Counted from the first letter of the stretch, positions 8,374 through 18,257 are shown. The stretch: DNA of 64,000 nt from Altericroceibacterium indicum (GCF_009828105.1 NZ_WTYQ01000001.1:434001-498000), one strand, 5' to 3'. Translations and numbers: made by a program. The notes: a model not told the origin generated them from the sequence alone.

Positions 8374-9672
8374 GTGTCACCAATCAAGCAACATCGTCGC
8401 ATTTTAGCCGCATCCCTGGTGGGAACGGCGGTCGAATTTTATGACTTTTATGTCTATGCAACGGCTGCCGCTTTGGTGCTTGGCCCGCTTTTCTTTCCTG
8501 CCGAAAGCGCATCCGCGCAATTATTGCTGAGTTTGATGAGCTTTGGCCTGGCATTCGTTGCCAGACCTGTAGGCGCGATCGCTTTTGGTCATTTCGGTGA
8601 CAGAATCGGCCGCAAATCAACTTTGGTGGTTTCGCTGATGCTGATGGGCATATCGACTTTGCTCATCGCTTTTCTGCCCACGTATCATATGACTTTGCCT
8701 AACGGACAACAGGTTTGTTGGGTTGCGCCCTTTCTTTTGTGTATTCTGCGCTTTGGCCAAGGTTTCGGACTTGGTGGCGAATGGGGCGGGGCGGCGCTTC
8801 TGGCGGTAGAGAACGCACCCAAAGGCTGGGAGGCGCGCTTTGGCGCTGCGCCACAGCTTGGTGCACCAGTCGGCTTTCTGGCCGCCAATGGTCTGTATCT
8901 TTTGCTCGGCTTATGGCTGAGTGAGGCTGATTTCTTTGCCTGGGGGTGGCGAGTCCCATTCTTGCTAAGCGCTATTTTGGTAGGCCTTGGGCTTTGGGTC
9001 CGCTTGCGGATTGGTGAAACGCAGGCCTTTGCTCAAGCATTGGATGACGCCCCACCGCCATCGCTGCCTATCAGTGATATTTTGCGTGGGCATGGTGTGC
9101 GGCTGATTGCAGGTGGCGCAGGCGTGATCGCCTGCTTTGCAATCTTCTACCTCTCAACAGCCTTTGCGCTGGGTCACATGACCACGGCTCGCGGTGTGGA
9201 TCGTGAGACAATGCTGGCGTTGCAATTAGGGGCTAATCTGTTTCTTGCGCTGGGGATTGTGGTGGCCGCGATCCGAGGGGATTTTACGAGCAGCAAAGCC
9301 GTTTTGATGTGGGGTGCGCTAGGCACGGTTGCGCTTGGTTTCATCTTCGGCCCAGCGATTGCCGAAGGTTCCTTACCGGTTGTTTTTGTAACCTTGTGTG
9401 TCGCGCTCTTCATAATGGGGCTGGTGTATGGTCCGCTTGGCTCCTGGCTGCCGACATTGTTCCCGGTCACCCTGCGTTATACCGGCATCTCCATCGCCTT
9501 TAATGGCGGCGGGATTATTGGTGGGGCAGTGGCCCCCATCGCCGCTCAGATGCTGAGCGGCGCGGGCGGCACTTCAATGGTCGGACTTTTCCTGAGCGCT
9601 GCCGGAGCGGTAACGCTGCTGGGCGTATTCCTCGGAAAAGAAACTAAACCGAAGCCTTACGCAGCAGTGTGA
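8374..9672 (+). CDS. MFS transporter, metabolite:H+ symporter (MHS) type
   Basis: 432 residues with 12 predicted membrane segments. Signature stretches VEFYDFYVYATAA at the first helix, GHFGDRIGRKSTL in the loop between helices 2 and 3, and FGLGGEWGGAALLAVEN are characteristic of the MHS family (KgtP, ProP, ShiA). Members take up dicarboxylates, citrate, shikimate or betaine with protons; the substrate here is not predictable. I chose the GTG at 8374 because it is preceded at good spacing by AGAGGGGGAAG; a TTG 69 bases upstream has no such site. The 3' end overlaps rsmD on the other strand by 29 bases. Confidence 0.85.
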   Translation: MSPIKQHRRILAASLVGTAVEFYDFYVYATAAALVLGPLFFPAESASAQLLLSLMSFGLAFVARPVGAIAFGHFGDRIGRKSTLVVSLMLMGISTLLIAFLPTYHMTLPNGQQVCWVAPFLLCILRFGQGFGLGGEWGGAALLAVENAPKGWEARFGAAPQLGAPVGFLAANGLYLLLGLWLSEADFFAWGWRVPFLLSAILVGLGLWVRLRIGETQAFAQALDDAPPPSLPISDILRGHGVRLIAGGAGVIACFAIFYLSTAFALGHMTTARGVDRETMLALQLGANLFLALGIVVAAIRGDFTSSKAVLMWGALGTVALGFIFGPAIAEGSLPVVFVTLCVALFIMGLVYGPLGSWLPTLFPVTLRYTGISIAFNGGGIIGGAVAPIAAQMLSGAGGTSMVGLFLSAAGAVTLLGVFLGKETKPKPYAAV

Positions 9673-10195
9673 TCTTGGCTTTGCCGACTTTACGCTCTGC
9701 TTCCAGTTCGAGCGTTTTGACTTTCACATCTTCATTATGTGCAGTTTCGAGCGCGATCCAGCAGGACGGTGCAATCCATCCCAGCCGATCGAGTTTCTCA
9801 AGTGCGACAATGCCCGCTCCTGTATGATAGGGTGGGTCGAGCAGTATCAGGTCTGGCACAGCGCCTTTTGCTGGACCCAAGGCCATCACGGAAGATGCAC
9901 GAACATCACATGCCTGCTGGGCCCGCATGGATGCGATATTTTCGCGTAAGGTGCGAATAGCTGCAGCGTCATTTTCAACAAAAAGGCAATGTGCTGCCCC
10001 GCGTGATAAAGCTTCAAGGCCGAGTGCACCCGATCCGGCGAACAGATCTGCCACTCTCAGATCTTCAAAAGTTCCAAGGCGGCTAAGGAGCATGGAAAAG
10101 AGCGTTTCCCGCGTGCGGTCGGCCGTGGGCCGGGTCGATTCCCCTGCAGGTGCGCGCAGGGGGCGTTTCCGCCATTCGCCAGCAATAATTCTCAT
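9644..10195 (-). CDS. rsmD: 16S rRNA (guanine(966)-N(2))-methyltransferase RsmD
   Basis: 183 residues. It starts MRIIAGEWRKRPL, the standard RsmD beginning, and carries the SAM-binding DLFAGSGALGLEALSRGA (about 49-66) and the catalytic LLDPPY motif of N2-guanine methyltransferases. The enzyme methylates G966 of 16S rRNA on the assembled small subunit. Its ATG overlaps the stop of the upstream pseudouridine synthase gene by four bases (ATGA), so the two rRNA-modification genes form a translationally coupled pair. Confidence 0.95.
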   Translation of the reverse strand: MRIIAGEWRKRPLRAPAGESTRPTADRTRETLFSMLLSRLGTFEDLRVADLFAGSGALGLEALSRGAAHCLFVENDAAAIRTLRENIASMRAQQACDVRASSVMALGPAKGAVPDLILLDPPYHTGAGIVALEKLDRLGWIAPSCWIALETAHNEDVKVKTLELEAERKVGKAKITLLRKASV

Positions 10196-10971
10196 ATCGC
10201 TTCACCGCGCTTCAATTGTTTGCGCAACCGCTCAACATCAGCCTGTTTGACTTCTACCGCTGACCCACGGCGCAAATCGGCCAGCTCAAAGGGACCGTAA
10301 GACGTGCGGAGCAGGCGGGAGACCTGAAGGCCGAGATGTTCAAGCACGCGGCGGACTTCACGGTTTTTACCTTCCGTCAGTGTGAGTTCTATCCACTGGT
10401 TGCGCCCGGTGCTGCGCTCCATATTCGCATCGATACGGCTATAATGCATGCCGTCGATAGTGACGCCATCCATCAACTCTTCAAGCTGGGCCTGCGTCAC
10501 ATCGCCAAAGGCACGGGCGCGATAGGTGCGCGGAATACCCGAGGAAGGCAATTCAAGTGCACGTTTCAACTCTCCATCATTGGTGAGCAGCAACAGGCCT
10601 TCGGTGTTGATATCAAGGCGGCCGACAGGCATCACGCGTGGCGTCCCCTTGGGCAAGGCATTTATCAGGGCCGAATAAATTGTCGGGCGCCCGGCAGGGT
10701 CACGCTCAGCCGTGATCAGGCCCGATGGCTTATGGAAGCAAAAAAGCCTTGCAGGTTCTGCCCTGGCAACAGGTTTGCCATCCACCGTTACACCGCGCAG
10801 GTCGGGCAGAATCGTTGCCGGAGTTTCCAGCACGGCCCCATTCAACGCAACGCGCCGTGCTTCAATCATACGCTCCACTTCACGCCGACTGGCGACACCA
10901 GCACGTGCGAGGAGCTTGGCGATGCGTTCGCCTTCTGGACGGTCACCGCCCTTTTTACCATTAACAGCCAT
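10192..10971 (-). CDS. rRNA pseudouridine synthase, RluB/RsuA family
   Basis: 259 residues. An N-terminal S4 RNA-binding domain (RIAKLLARAGVASRREVERMI, about 14-34) is followed by the RsuA/RluB catalytic domain with the conserved Asp in MPVGRLDINTEGLLLLTNDG. The end matches the family element EGKNREVRRVLEHLGL. RluB modifies U2605 of 23S rRNA and RsuA U516 of 16S rRNA; I favour RluB from general pattern and from the pairing with rsmD seen in Alphaproteobacteria. The ATG at 10971 gives the usual N-terminus (MAVNGKKGG); longer in-frame starts run into the divergent promoter. Confidence 0.9.
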   Translation of the reverse strand: MAVNGKKGGDRPEGERIAKLLARAGVASRREVERMIEARRVALNGAVLETPATILPDLRGVTVDGKPVARAEPARLFCFHKPSGLITAERDPAGRPTIYSALINALPKGTPRVMPVGRLDINTEGLLLLTNDGELKRALELPSSGIPRTYRARAFGDVTQAQLEELMDGVTIDGMHYSRIDANMERSTGRNQWIELTLTEGKNREVRRVLEHLGLQVSRLLRTSYGPFELADLRRGSAVEVKQADVERLRKQLKRGEAI

Positions 10972-11017
10972 AGGCTGCCCATAGCGCCGGTTTGGCAATG
11001 GTGGAAGCAGTGGATAG

Positions 11018-11030
11018 TTGACTCCGTCAA
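11018..11030. promoter_or_regulatory. Palindrome TTGAC-TCC-GTCAA, possible MarR operator
   Basis: A perfect 5-bp inverted repeat around a 3-base centre lies 24 bases before the start of the MarR-GNAT gene and within the 82-base divergent gap. MarR proteins usually bind such palindromes in their own promoter, and each arm resembles a -35 box. Binding is inference. Confidence 0.35.
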
Positions 11031-11053
11031 GTTTTAGCGAGATGGGGTGCATC

Positions 11054-12004
11054 ATGAACCATGATCTTGACGTATCGATTGCGCAAATTCGCAATTTCAA
11101 CCGCTATTACACCCAATTGATTGGTGCGTTGAATGCAGACTTCCTAGGCTCGGAACTGACAATGCCCGAAGCGCGTCTGTTGTATGAAATTGTCAGCAGC
11201 GAGCCGGTCAGTGCAACGGTTCTGCAAGATCGTTTGGGAATGGACGCTGGATATCTCAGCCGGATCATCGCCCGATTTGAAAAACGTGGCTGGATTGTCA
11301 GAGGGCGAGGTGAGGATGCTCGCGCTCGTCCTATTAGCCTGACACAAGATGGGGCTGAACTTTTTGCGCGTGTCGATGTCCGGCAGCGCGATGCTCTGGC
11401 GCAGCTTGTCAGCGAGTTGGATCGCGGGGAACGAGAAGACCTGGTCCGCTCCATGGCACGCGTACGCTTGTATTTGTCACCTGATTTGGCCCCCGGGGAC
11501 GTGAGGATTCGTAATTTTCGCAGTGGTGATCTTGGCTGGATGATACAGCGTCAGGCGCAGTTTTATGATGCCCATTATGGCTGGGGCTTGCAGCTTGAGG
11601 CAACGGCGGCAGAAATTGTGACCAACTTTGTACGGCAATATGATCCGGCCCGTTCCCATTGCTGGATTGCCGAACTTGATGGTGTGATGGCCGGCTCTCT
11701 TATGTTGTCTGATGAAGGGGAAGATTTAGCGCGCCTGCGCCTCGTATTTGTTGAGCCGTTTGCGCGAAAGCGCGGGATTGCAGACCAATTGCTGGCTGAG
11801 GCGACCAGCTTTGCGCAAAATGCCGGGCACCGGGGGATCAGGCTTTGGACCCATACCGTGCTCGACGCTGCACGCCGTCTTTATGCAAGACATGAGTTTG
11901 TGCAGGTCAACACCGCGACACATTATGAATTTGGTGAGCCGGTGGAGGGCGAGACATGGGAATTGCGCTTTTCCGATTGTGGCAGCAAGGGGCAGAGCAA
12001 ATGA
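11054..12004 (+). CDS. MarR regulator fused to a GNAT acetyltransferase
   Basis: 316 residues in two parts. Residues ~1-145 are a MarR winged-helix domain (MPEARLLYEIV, then the recognition helix VLQDRLGMDAGYLSRIIARFEKRGW and the wing GRGEDARARPISLT). Residues ~150-316 are a GNAT fold with LVFVEPFARKRGIADQLLAEA, the acetyl-CoA-binding loop. Such bifunctional MarR-GNAT proteins are known in many bacteria, but the acetyl acceptor and ligand are usually unknown. The ATG at 11054 follows GGGGTG; the upstream TTG at 11018 falls in the palindrome. The next gene, another GNAT, overlaps it by four bases. Confidence 0.85.
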   Translation: MNHDLDVSIAQIRNFNRYYTQLIGALNADFLGSELTMPEARLLYEIVSSEPVSATVLQDRLGMDAGYLSRIIARFEKRGWIVRGRGEDARARPISLTQDGAELFARVDVRQRDALAQLVSELDRGEREDLVRSMARVRLYLSPDLAPGDVRIRNFRSGDLGWMIQRQAQFYDAHYGWGLQLEATAAEIVTNFVRQYDPARSHCWIAELDGVMAGSLMLSDEGEDLARLRLVFVEPFARKRGIADQLLAEATSFAQNAGHRGIRLWTHTVLDAARRLYARHEFVQVNTATHYEFGEPVEGETWELRFSDCGSKGQSK

Positions 12005-12561
12005 GCCAAGCATTATTGACATCCCGAATGGCCACGATGGCGGATGTGCCCGCTCTTTCCGAGTTAATGCAGCTTTCCATAGCAACGCTGCAAAAAGGCT
12101 TTCTGACGGAAGAGCAAATTGGCGCTAGCCGCGCGGTGATGGGGCTGGATACCCAGCTTGTCCGTGACGGGACATATTTCATGATTGAAGAACAAGGGCG
12201 ACTGGCTGGTTGTGGCGGGTGGAGCCGTCGGGCAACACTCTATGGCGGTGATCACAGTACCAGCCTGCGCGATCCGGAGTTGCTCGATCCAGCCAAGGAT
12301 GCCGCAAGAGTGCGCGCGATGTATACCCACCCCAATTTCGCGAGACGGGGCGTGGGGAGGCTGATTCTATCCCTGTGCGAAGCTGCTGCGATACAGGATG
12401 GTTTTGCCCGTGCGGAGATGATGGCAACCCTGAGCGGGAAACCCCTTTACGTGGCATGTGGGTACACACCGATTGAGACCATCGAAGCGGACGTAGATGG
12501 TATCAAAGTCCCTTTGGTACGGATGGGCAAGGTTCTGGAAGCCACAAAGGCTTCGGTCTGA
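12001..12561 (+). CDS. GNAT family N-acetyltransferase
   Basis: 186 residues, single GNAT domain. The acetyl-CoA-binding motif A is YTHPNFARRGVGRLILSLCE (about 105-124), followed by a C-terminal LYVACGYTPIETIE segment usual for the fold. The start codon overlaps the stop of the MarR-GNAT gene (ATGA) and is preceded by AAGGGGCAGAG, so it is translationally coupled to the regulator. The substrate is unknown; the pairing suggests that both acetyltransferases act on related small molecules under MarR control. Confidence 0.85.
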   Translation: MSQALLTSRMATMADVPALSELMQLSIATLQKGFLTEEQIGASRAVMGLDTQLVRDGTYFMIEEQGRLAGCGGWSRRATLYGGDHSTSLRDPELLDPAKDAARVRAMYTHPNFARRGVGRLILSLCEAAAIQDGFARAEMMATLSGKPLYVACGYTPIETIEADVDGIKVPLVRMGKVLEATKASV

Positions 12562-12591
12562 ACGCATGTATTTTCAGAGAGAGAGGCGATA

Positions 12592-12612
12592 CATCCGGGC
12601 ATAATCCGGATG
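12592..12612. other. Hairpin downstream of the GNAT gene
   Basis: CATCCGG/CCGGATG with a 7-nt loop, no T-run. It may protect or weakly terminate the MarR-GNAT/GNAT transcript; nothing else is visible in the 127-base gap before the AmpG-like gene. Confidence 0.35.
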
Positions 12613-12688
12613 GCTGAGTAACCAAGACCTTCCCATTATGCGCCGATAAGCTAGGTTCGCGCGAAAATACGTTAAATAAGGTTGCTTT

Positions 12689-14020
12689 ATGGTCGATACG
12701 ACAGTCGAGAATGAACGCGCACGAAATGGGCTGCAGCCCTATCTGGAGAAGGAATCGCTCGCGTCGTTTTTTCTTGGTATTTCATCGGGCTTCCCGTTTG
12801 CTCTGATCGCTGCGACGCTGACAACGCGTCTGGCGCAGGACGGGATCGAAAAATCGACGATCACAGCGTTTAGTTTGGCCTTTCTGGTCTATAATCTGAA
12901 ATTCCTGTGGGCCTGGATTGTGGACGGCGTGAAGCTGCCCATCATCGGCAGATTGGGGCAGCGTGTCTCGTGGATGCTGGTGCTTGGACTGTTTGTCATT
13001 GCAGCCGTTGTCAATCTCGCCCTGGCAGATCCCAAGAGCGATATCATCTGGACTGCCACTTGCGCTGTGTTGGTCGGCGTGGCCGGGGCGAGTTTTGACA
13101 TCGTTATCGACGCCTATCGTATTGAAACGCTGAAGCCCTATCAACTCGGAACGGGTTCTGGGATGAGTCAATATGGATGGCGAATTGGTGCAGCCGCAGC
13201 CGGCGGAGTAGCCCTTGTGGTGGCTAGCCGCTTTGGTTGGGAAGCTGCCTATATTGCCTGCGCTGGCTTTGCTCTTCCAGCGATGCTGACTGCCCTTATT
13301 CTGGGTGAACCGGAACGGCGGAAAGTGGTTATTGAAAAGCGCAGTCTGATTGACAGCTGGCGCGCTATCACCGGCCCGTTTGCTGAGTTTTTCAAGCGGA
13401 AGGGGGCATTCCTCGTTCTGCTTTTCATTCTCGTCCATAAAATTGGCGATACGCTGGCCAATTTGACCTTTCGCCTGCTGTTTGATGATCTAGGATTTTC
13501 GAACGATGAAATTGCGATCTACGATATCGGTGTAGGTTTCTGGGCTTTGATTGTGGGTGTATTCGTGGGCGGGGTGGTTTATTCCAAGCTTGGCCTCAAA
13601 CGGTCCGTCCTGATTGCCCTGATCTTGATGGGTATTTCGAACCTCAGCTTCGCTTTGCTCGCCGCAGCAGGGCATAGCAATATTGGTATGGCAAGCGCGA
13701 TTGGGTTTGAGAATTTCGCCAGTGGCTATGGCGGTGTTGTTGTCGTCGCCTATTTCTCGGCTCTGTGTGACCTACGGTTCACCGCCGCACAATATGCGCT
13801 GATCAGCGCTGGTGCGAGTGTGGTGGGAAGGTTTCTGACCGGGACGACCGCAGGAGCGCTGATCGAGCATTTCGGTTATACTAACTTTTATATTCTCACC
13901 ACCATACTCGCCTTGCCGGGCATTGTGTTGTTCTGGTGGATGATGCGCAGCGGGCTTGTGGATGCCGCTATGGGAACTGCCGGTGAAATAGGCGAAGGAG
14001 ACGCGCGCTCTGATCCCTAA
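12689..14020 (+). CDS. ampG: AmpG-type MFS permease (muropeptide importer family)
   Basis: 443 residues, about 12 membrane segments. The N-terminus (YLEKESLASFFLGISSGFPFAL) and the run TAFSLAFLVYNLKFLWAWIVDGVKLP match AmpG/PAT-type transporters, which import GlcNAc-anhydroMurNAc peptides from the periplasm for cell-wall recycling. IVIDAYRIETL resembles the family's DIxxDAYR element. An LD-carboxypeptidase and a Mur ligase of recycling type occur 48 kb away. Anhydromuropeptide specificity is inferred; the related PAT group also contains acetyl-CoA transporters. Confidence 0.8.
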   Translation: MVDTTVENERARNGLQPYLEKESLASFFLGISSGFPFALIAATLTTRLAQDGIEKSTITAFSLAFLVYNLKFLWAWIVDGVKLPIIGRLGQRVSWMLVLGLFVIAAVVNLALADPKSDIIWTATCAVLVGVAGASFDIVIDAYRIETLKPYQLGTGSGMSQYGWRIGAAAAGGVALVVASRFGWEAAYIACAGFALPAMLTALILGEPERRKVVIEKRSLIDSWRAITGPFAEFFKRKGAFLVLLFILVHKIGDTLANLTFRLLFDDLGFSNDEIAIYDIGVGFWALIVGVFVGGVVYSKLGLKRSVLIALILMGISNLSFALLAAAGHSNIGMASAIGFENFASGYGGVVVVAYFSALCDLRFTAAQYALISAGASVVGRFLTGTTAGALIEHFGYTNFYILTTILALPGIVLFWWMMRSGLVDAAMGTAGEIGEGDARSDP

Positions 14021-14036
14021 GGTGAGAGAACATGAA

Positions 14037-14063
14037 CCGCAGAGCGTTTAGCTCTGCGGTTTT
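14037..14063 (+). terminator. Intrinsic terminator after ampG
   Basis: A perfect 9-bp stem CCGCAGAGC/GCTCTGCGG with a 5-nt loop and four T. It sits between the convergent ampG and folC genes. Confidence 0.75.
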
Positions 14064-14071
14064 GTAGCGCG

Positions 14072-15370
14072 TTAGTCCGGCAATTCGCCATTTGCCTTGA
14101 GGACTTTGCCTGCCAGGTAGAGCGAACCACCGATCAATACGGGCACTCCATCTGCCGGCAAATTTGCCAGTGCAGTGGCAATATCAGGAGCACTTCTGGC
14201 TGTGTCGCCAAAGGCTTCGGCCGGGTGATGAGGGCTGCCTTCGATGGGAACCGCAGTGAGGCTCAATAATGACCCGGCAAGTGGTTCGATAAGGGCTTGC
14301 GGGTCTTTGTTGTCCAGCATCCCAATAACGAGATGGAGAGGCCGGGCTTTGAAATGTCGGGCTATCGCCTGACCTGCATCCGGGTTGTGGCCACCATCAA
14401 GCCACACTTCCCGTGCGCCTGCATATTGGGTGAGCGGGCCGGAACTGAGCTTTTGCAAGCGCGCTGGCCACCGCGCAGCACGAATGCCTTCTGCGATGGA
14501 AGTCGCGTTGACGCTCACCCTATCCTGATGACGAAGCATGGACACGGCAAGCGCTGCATTATCTGCTTGATGAACGCCCGGCATATGGGGCGGTAAGGGA
14601 AGGGTGAGCGTCCCAAATCGATCACGATATTCGATTGTCTCACCGATATTCGCCCACCAGTCTTCACCTCGAACATGCAAGGGAGCCCCAGCCAGGCCTG
14701 CAATACGCTCAACCTCCAGTCGTGCTGCTTCCGGGTAACTCTGTGTCACCAAGGGAACACCGGGCCTTGCAATCCCTGCTTTTTCAAAAGCGATGCGAGC
14801 CAGCGGGCTTTCCGGAGTGCCTTCTTCCGGGCGAAGAAGAAATGCTTCGTGATCGATTCCCAGCGTGGCGATGCCACAAGCTGCGGGATGTTCCAGAACA
14901 TTGGTGGCGTCAAACCGGCCACCAAGGCCCACTTCAATCACGCAGACATCGGCTGGAACGCGAGAGAAGGCCAGAAAAATCGCAGCGGTGGTGACTTCGA
15001 AAAAGCTGGGATGCAGATCCTCTGCAGTGTCGAGCACTTCTTTCAGAAGATCTGCCAGCATTTGATCTTCGATCAGGTGACCGGCCAGCCGGATACGCTC
15101 ATTATATCGTACCAGATGCGGTTTTGTCGCGCTGTGGACGGTAAGCCCTTCGGCTTCCAGAATCATCCGCAGATAGGTGCAAGTCGAGCCTTTGCCATTC
15201 GTGCCAGCGACGTGGAAGACGGGCGGCAATCGCTTTTGCGGATTGTCCAGTCGCTCCAGTATCTCGGTGATCGTTTCCAGCCCAAATCGGCCTTGCGGCA
15301 GAGTGAGCGCAGCCAGGCGGTCAAGCTGAGCCTGAACCGCCGGGCTTTCCGAAGTGGCGAAGTCTTTCAC
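14072..15370 (-). CDS. folC: Bifunctional dihydrofolate / folylpolyglutamate synthase
   Basis: 432 residues. The ATP-binding P-loop is HVAGTNGKGST (53-63), and the family element DVCVIEVGLGGRFDATNV follows at about 140. It adds glutamate to dihydropteroate and to folates. It is the last gene of the minus-strand run trpF-trpB-trpA-accD-folC; the accD-folC pairing is common in proteobacteria. 18 bases separate it from accD. Confidence 0.94.
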   Translation of the reverse strand: MKDFATSESPAVQAQLDRLAALTLPQGRFGLETITEILERLDNPQKRLPPVFHVAGTNGKGSTCTYLRMILEAEGLTVHSATKPHLVRYNERIRLAGHLIEDQMLADLLKEVLDTAEDLHPSFFEVTTAAIFLAFSRVPADVCVIEVGLGGRFDATNVLEHPAACGIATLGIDHEAFLLRPEEGTPESPLARIAFEKAGIARPGVPLVTQSYPEAARLEVERIAGLAGAPLHVRGEDWWANIGETIEYRDRFGTLTLPLPPHMPGVHQADNAALAVSMLRHQDRVSVNATSIAEGIRAARWPARLQKLSSGPLTQYAGAREVWLDGGHNPDAGQAIARHFKARPLHLVIGMLDNKDPQALIEPLAGSLLSLTAVPIEGSPHHPAEAFGDTARSAPDIATALANLPADGVPVLIGGSLYLAGKVLKANGELPD

Positions 15371-15388
15371 TGATGGTTGACCTGCCGT

Positions 15389-16237
15389 TCAGGCGGCGTG
15401 AGCAGGCTGAAGGTAGTCAAGAATAGTGGCCAGTTCAGAGCGCAAATCCTTACGATGAACAACGCGATCAACCATGCCGTGTTTATGCAGATATTCAGCA
15501 CGCTGGAAGCCATCGGGAAGCTGTTCCCGGATCGTTTCCTGTATCACCCGTTGCCCTGCAAAACCGATCAATGCACCCGGTTCAGCAATCTGAACATCGC
15601 CGAGCATTGCATAGCTGGCGGTAACGCCACCAGTTGTGGGGTCACTCAGCACTACGATATAGGGCAGGCCTGCTTCGCGCAAACGGCGGGTCATCACCGT
15701 GGCTTTGGGCATCTGCATCAGGCTCAAAATGCCCTCTTGCATACGTGCTCCACCAGCAGCCGTGACCACTATATATGCAGAGCGATCCCGTAGCGCGCGT
15801 TCTGCGCCTTGGCAGAAGGCTTCACCCACTGCCATGCCCATGGACCCAGCCATGAACATGAAATCCTGCACACCCACCACAGCCTTGCGGCCTTCAATGG
15901 TGCCTGCGCCGACTGAGAAAGCATCGTTATGTGCGCTCTTTGCGCGAGCCTGCTTCAGACGATCCGTATAGCGCTTGCTGTCACGGAACTTGAGCGGATC
16001 TTCTTTCACAACCGGTTGGGCAAGAAGATCATAGCCAGCATCGAGAAGCTGGTTCAGGCGAGCGTCTGCACCAATCCGGCCATGGTAATCACAGCGCGGG
16101 CAGACATAGAGATTCTCTTCATATTCCTTGGAGAAAATCATCTGCGAACAATTGGGACATTTGGTCCAAAGATGATCGGAGGTTTCTCGCTTGGAGCCAA
16201 AGGGGAGCGAATTGCGGACGCGGTTTAACCAGCTCAT
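15389..16237 (-). CDS. accD: Acetyl-CoA carboxylase carboxyltransferase subunit beta
   Basis: 282 residues. The N-terminal zinc ribbon has Cys27, Cys30, Cys46 and Cys49 (CPNC...CPRC), and the crotonase-like domain contains [18 protein letters not shown] and the acyl-CoA-binding [17 protein letters not shown]. With AccA it transfers CO2 from carboxybiotin to acetyl-CoA to give malonyl-CoA. The start codon overlaps the end of trpA by four bases, so fatty-acid and tryptophan genes are translationally coupled here, a usual alphaproteobacterial order. Confidence 0.95.
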   Translation of the reverse strand: MSWLNRVRNSLPFGSKRETSDHLWTKCPNCSQMIFSKEYEENLYVCPRCDYHGRIGADARLNQLLDAGYDLLAQPVVKEDPLKFRDSKRYTDRLKQARAKSAHNDAFSVGAGTIEGRKAVVGVQDFMFMAGSMGMAVGEAFCQGAERALRDRSAYIVVTAAGGARMQEGILSLMQMPKATVMTRRLREAGLPYIVVLSDPTTGGVTASYAMLGDVQIAEPGALIGFAGQRVIQETIREQLPDGFQRAEYLHKHGMVDRVVHRKDLRSELATILDYLQPAHAA

Positions 16238-17028
16238 GCCGCTGTTTCCTTTCGCGCATTATGGACTGCTTCGGCGAGCGAAGCTGTCAGTTCACGGATC
16301 GCATCGGGGGCATTGGCCCCGTGCTCTCCAACAAGTTTTACCAAGGCAGAACCAACCACCACACCATCTGCCACTCTCGCAATAGCAGCGGCTTGTTCCG
16401 GAGTACGTACTCCAAAACCCACCGCAATGGGAAGATCGCTGGCAGCTTTCAGCGCGGCAACGGCTTCATCGATAGAGCCGGTGGCAGCTTGCTGCACCCC
16501 GGTGATCCCGGCAACGGAGACGTAATAGAGGAAACCGCCTGAGCCATTCAGCACGGCTGGAAGCCTCTTTGCATCAGTGGTTGGCGTGGCGAGCCGAATC
16601 GGTGCGATGCCGGCATTGCGCAATGCTGGTCCAAGGGCAGCATCTTCTTCTGGCGGAATGTCCACGCAGATCACGCCATCGACACCTGCCTTGGCAGCTT
16701 CTGCAGCAAACCATTCAGGCCCGCGGCGGACCATCGGATTGGCATAGCCCATCAAAACCAGTGGAATGTCTGGATGGCGCGCACGGAAGTCTGCCGCGAT
16801 TTGCATCACATCGGCGGTTGTGGTGCCATTGGCGAGGGAGCGAAGGTCGGCCGCCTGAATGTCAGGGCCGTCAGCCATGGGGTCAGTGAAGGGCATACCT
16901 AATTCGATGACATCGGCGCCGCCCTCCACCAAAGCATCAAGGTTAGCGGCAGTGTCGCCATCGCCAGCGGTCAGAAAGCAGACGAGGGCCGGGTGGCCCT
17001 TGGCAAAGGCCTTGGCGATGCGCGTCAT
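16234..17028 (-). CDS. trpA: Tryptophan synthase alpha subunit
   Basis: 264 residues, TIM barrel. Catalytic residues are present: Glu42 in [11 protein letters not shown] and Asp53 in MADGP. The indole-channel and phosphate loops follow ([23 protein letters not shown]). It cleaves indole-3-glycerol phosphate to indole, which passes to TrpB. The ATG at 17028 overlaps the trpB stop by four bases (ATGA); an earlier in-frame start would lie inside trpB. Confidence 0.95.
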   Translation of the reverse strand: MTRIAKAFAKGHPALVCFLTAGDGDTAANLDALVEGGADVIELGMPFTDPMADGPDIQAADLRSLANGTTTADVMQIAADFRARHPDIPLVLMGYANPMVRRGPEWFAAEAAKAGVDGVICVDIPPEEDAALGPALRNAGIAPIRLATPTTDAKRLPAVLNGSGGFLYYVSVAGITGVQQAATGSIDEAVAALKAASDLPIAVGFGVRTPEQAAAIARVADGVVVGSALVKLVGEHGANAPDAIRELTASLAEAVHNARKETAA

Positions 17029-18257
17029 ATCTTGGCCCCCAAGGCTTCTGCCACAGTGAAGATATCTTTGTCTCCGCGTCCGCAAAGATTGGCGAGGATG
17101 ATCTGATCCCGGTCCATTTCCTTGGCGCGTTTGGCGACTTCGGCAATGGCATGGGAAGGTTCCAGCGCGGGAATGATCCCTTCCGTGCGGCAGAGAAGCT
17201 GGAAAGCGTCCAGCGCTTCATCATCGGTGATCGATGTGTAATCGACCCGGCCCGATTCCTTGAGCCATGAATGTTCGGGGCCGATGCCAGGATAATCAAG
17301 CCCTGCGCTGATGGAATGCGCTTCAGCGATCTGGCCATCCTCATCCTGCAACAGATAGGTTTTGTTGCCGTGCAAAATACCGGGAAAGCCACCAGCAAGG
17401 CTGGCTGCATGTTGCTTGTCGAGGCCATGGCCTGCCGCTTCAACACCCAGCATCTTGACGCTTGGATCATCGAGGAAGGGGTGGAACAGGCCGATCGCAT
17501 TCGAGCCACCACCAATTGCAGCCACCAGCAAATCGGGCAAACGGCCCGTCCGCTTTTGCATCTGTTCACGCGCTTCACGGCCAATCACCGATTGGAAGTC
17601 ACGCACCAGTTCAGGATAGGGATGCGGGCCTGCGGCAGTGCCGATGATGTAGAATGTGTCATGCACATTGGCGACCCAGTCGCGCAGTGCTTCGTTCATT
17701 GCATCTTTCAGCGTGCGGGCACCGCTTTGCACCGGCACCACTTCGGCACCCAGCAGTTTCATGCGAAAGACGTTGGGTTGCTGACGCTCGACATCCGTTG
17801 CGCCCATATAGATGACGCAAGGCAGGCCAAAGCGCGCGCAGACAGTTGCTGTGGCGACACCATGCTGGCCAGCCCCTGTTTCGGCGATGATCCGGGTCTT
17901 GCCCATGCGGATCGCAAGCAGGATCTGCCCGATGCAATTGTTGATCTTATGAGCGCCAGTGTGGTTCAACTCGTCCCGCTTGAACCAAACCTGTGCCCCT
18001 TTGCCTTCAGGTGCGCTTTCGCGCAGCTTTTCGGTCAGCCGTTCGGCGTAATAAAGCGGGCTAGGGCGGCCGACATAATGTTCGAGCAGATCGTCGAACT
18101 CTTCATGAAAGGCCGGGTCAACCTTGGCCGCCCGATATTCGCGCTCCAGATCGAGAATCAGGGGCATGAGCGTTTCAGCGACATAGCGCCCACCAAAATC
18201 GCCAAAATGCCCGCTGTCATCGGGTTGATTGCGGAAGGAGTTGAGTTTTTCGGTCAT
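17025..18257 (-). CDS. trpB: Tryptophan synthase beta subunit
   Basis: 410 residues, PLP-dependent. The PLP lysine is Lys104 in [12 protein letters not shown], and the phosphate-binding loop is [10 protein letters not shown]. It joins indole and serine to tryptophan in complex with TrpA. It overlaps trpF upstream and trpA downstream by four bases each, giving tight translational coupling. Confidence 0.96.
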   Translation of the reverse strand: MTEKLNSFRNQPDDSGHFGDFGGRYVAETLMPLILDLEREYRAAKVDPAFHEEFDDLLEHYVGRPSPLYYAERLTEKLRESAPEGKGAQVWFKRDELNHTGAHKINNCIGQILLAIRMGKTRIIAETGAGQHGVATATVCARFGLPCVIYMGATDVERQQPNVFRMKLLGAEVVPVQSGARTLKDAMNEALRDWVANVHDTFYIIGTAAGPHPYPELVRDFQSVIGREAREQMQKRTGRLPDLLVAAIGGGSNAIGLFHPFLDDPSVKMLGVEAAGHGLDKQHAASLAGGFPGILHGNKTYLLQDEDGQIAEAHSISAGLDYPGIGPEHSWLKESGRVDYTSITDDEALDAFQLLCRTEGIIPALEPSHAIAEVAKRAKEMDRDQIILANLCGRGDKDIFTVAEALGAKI

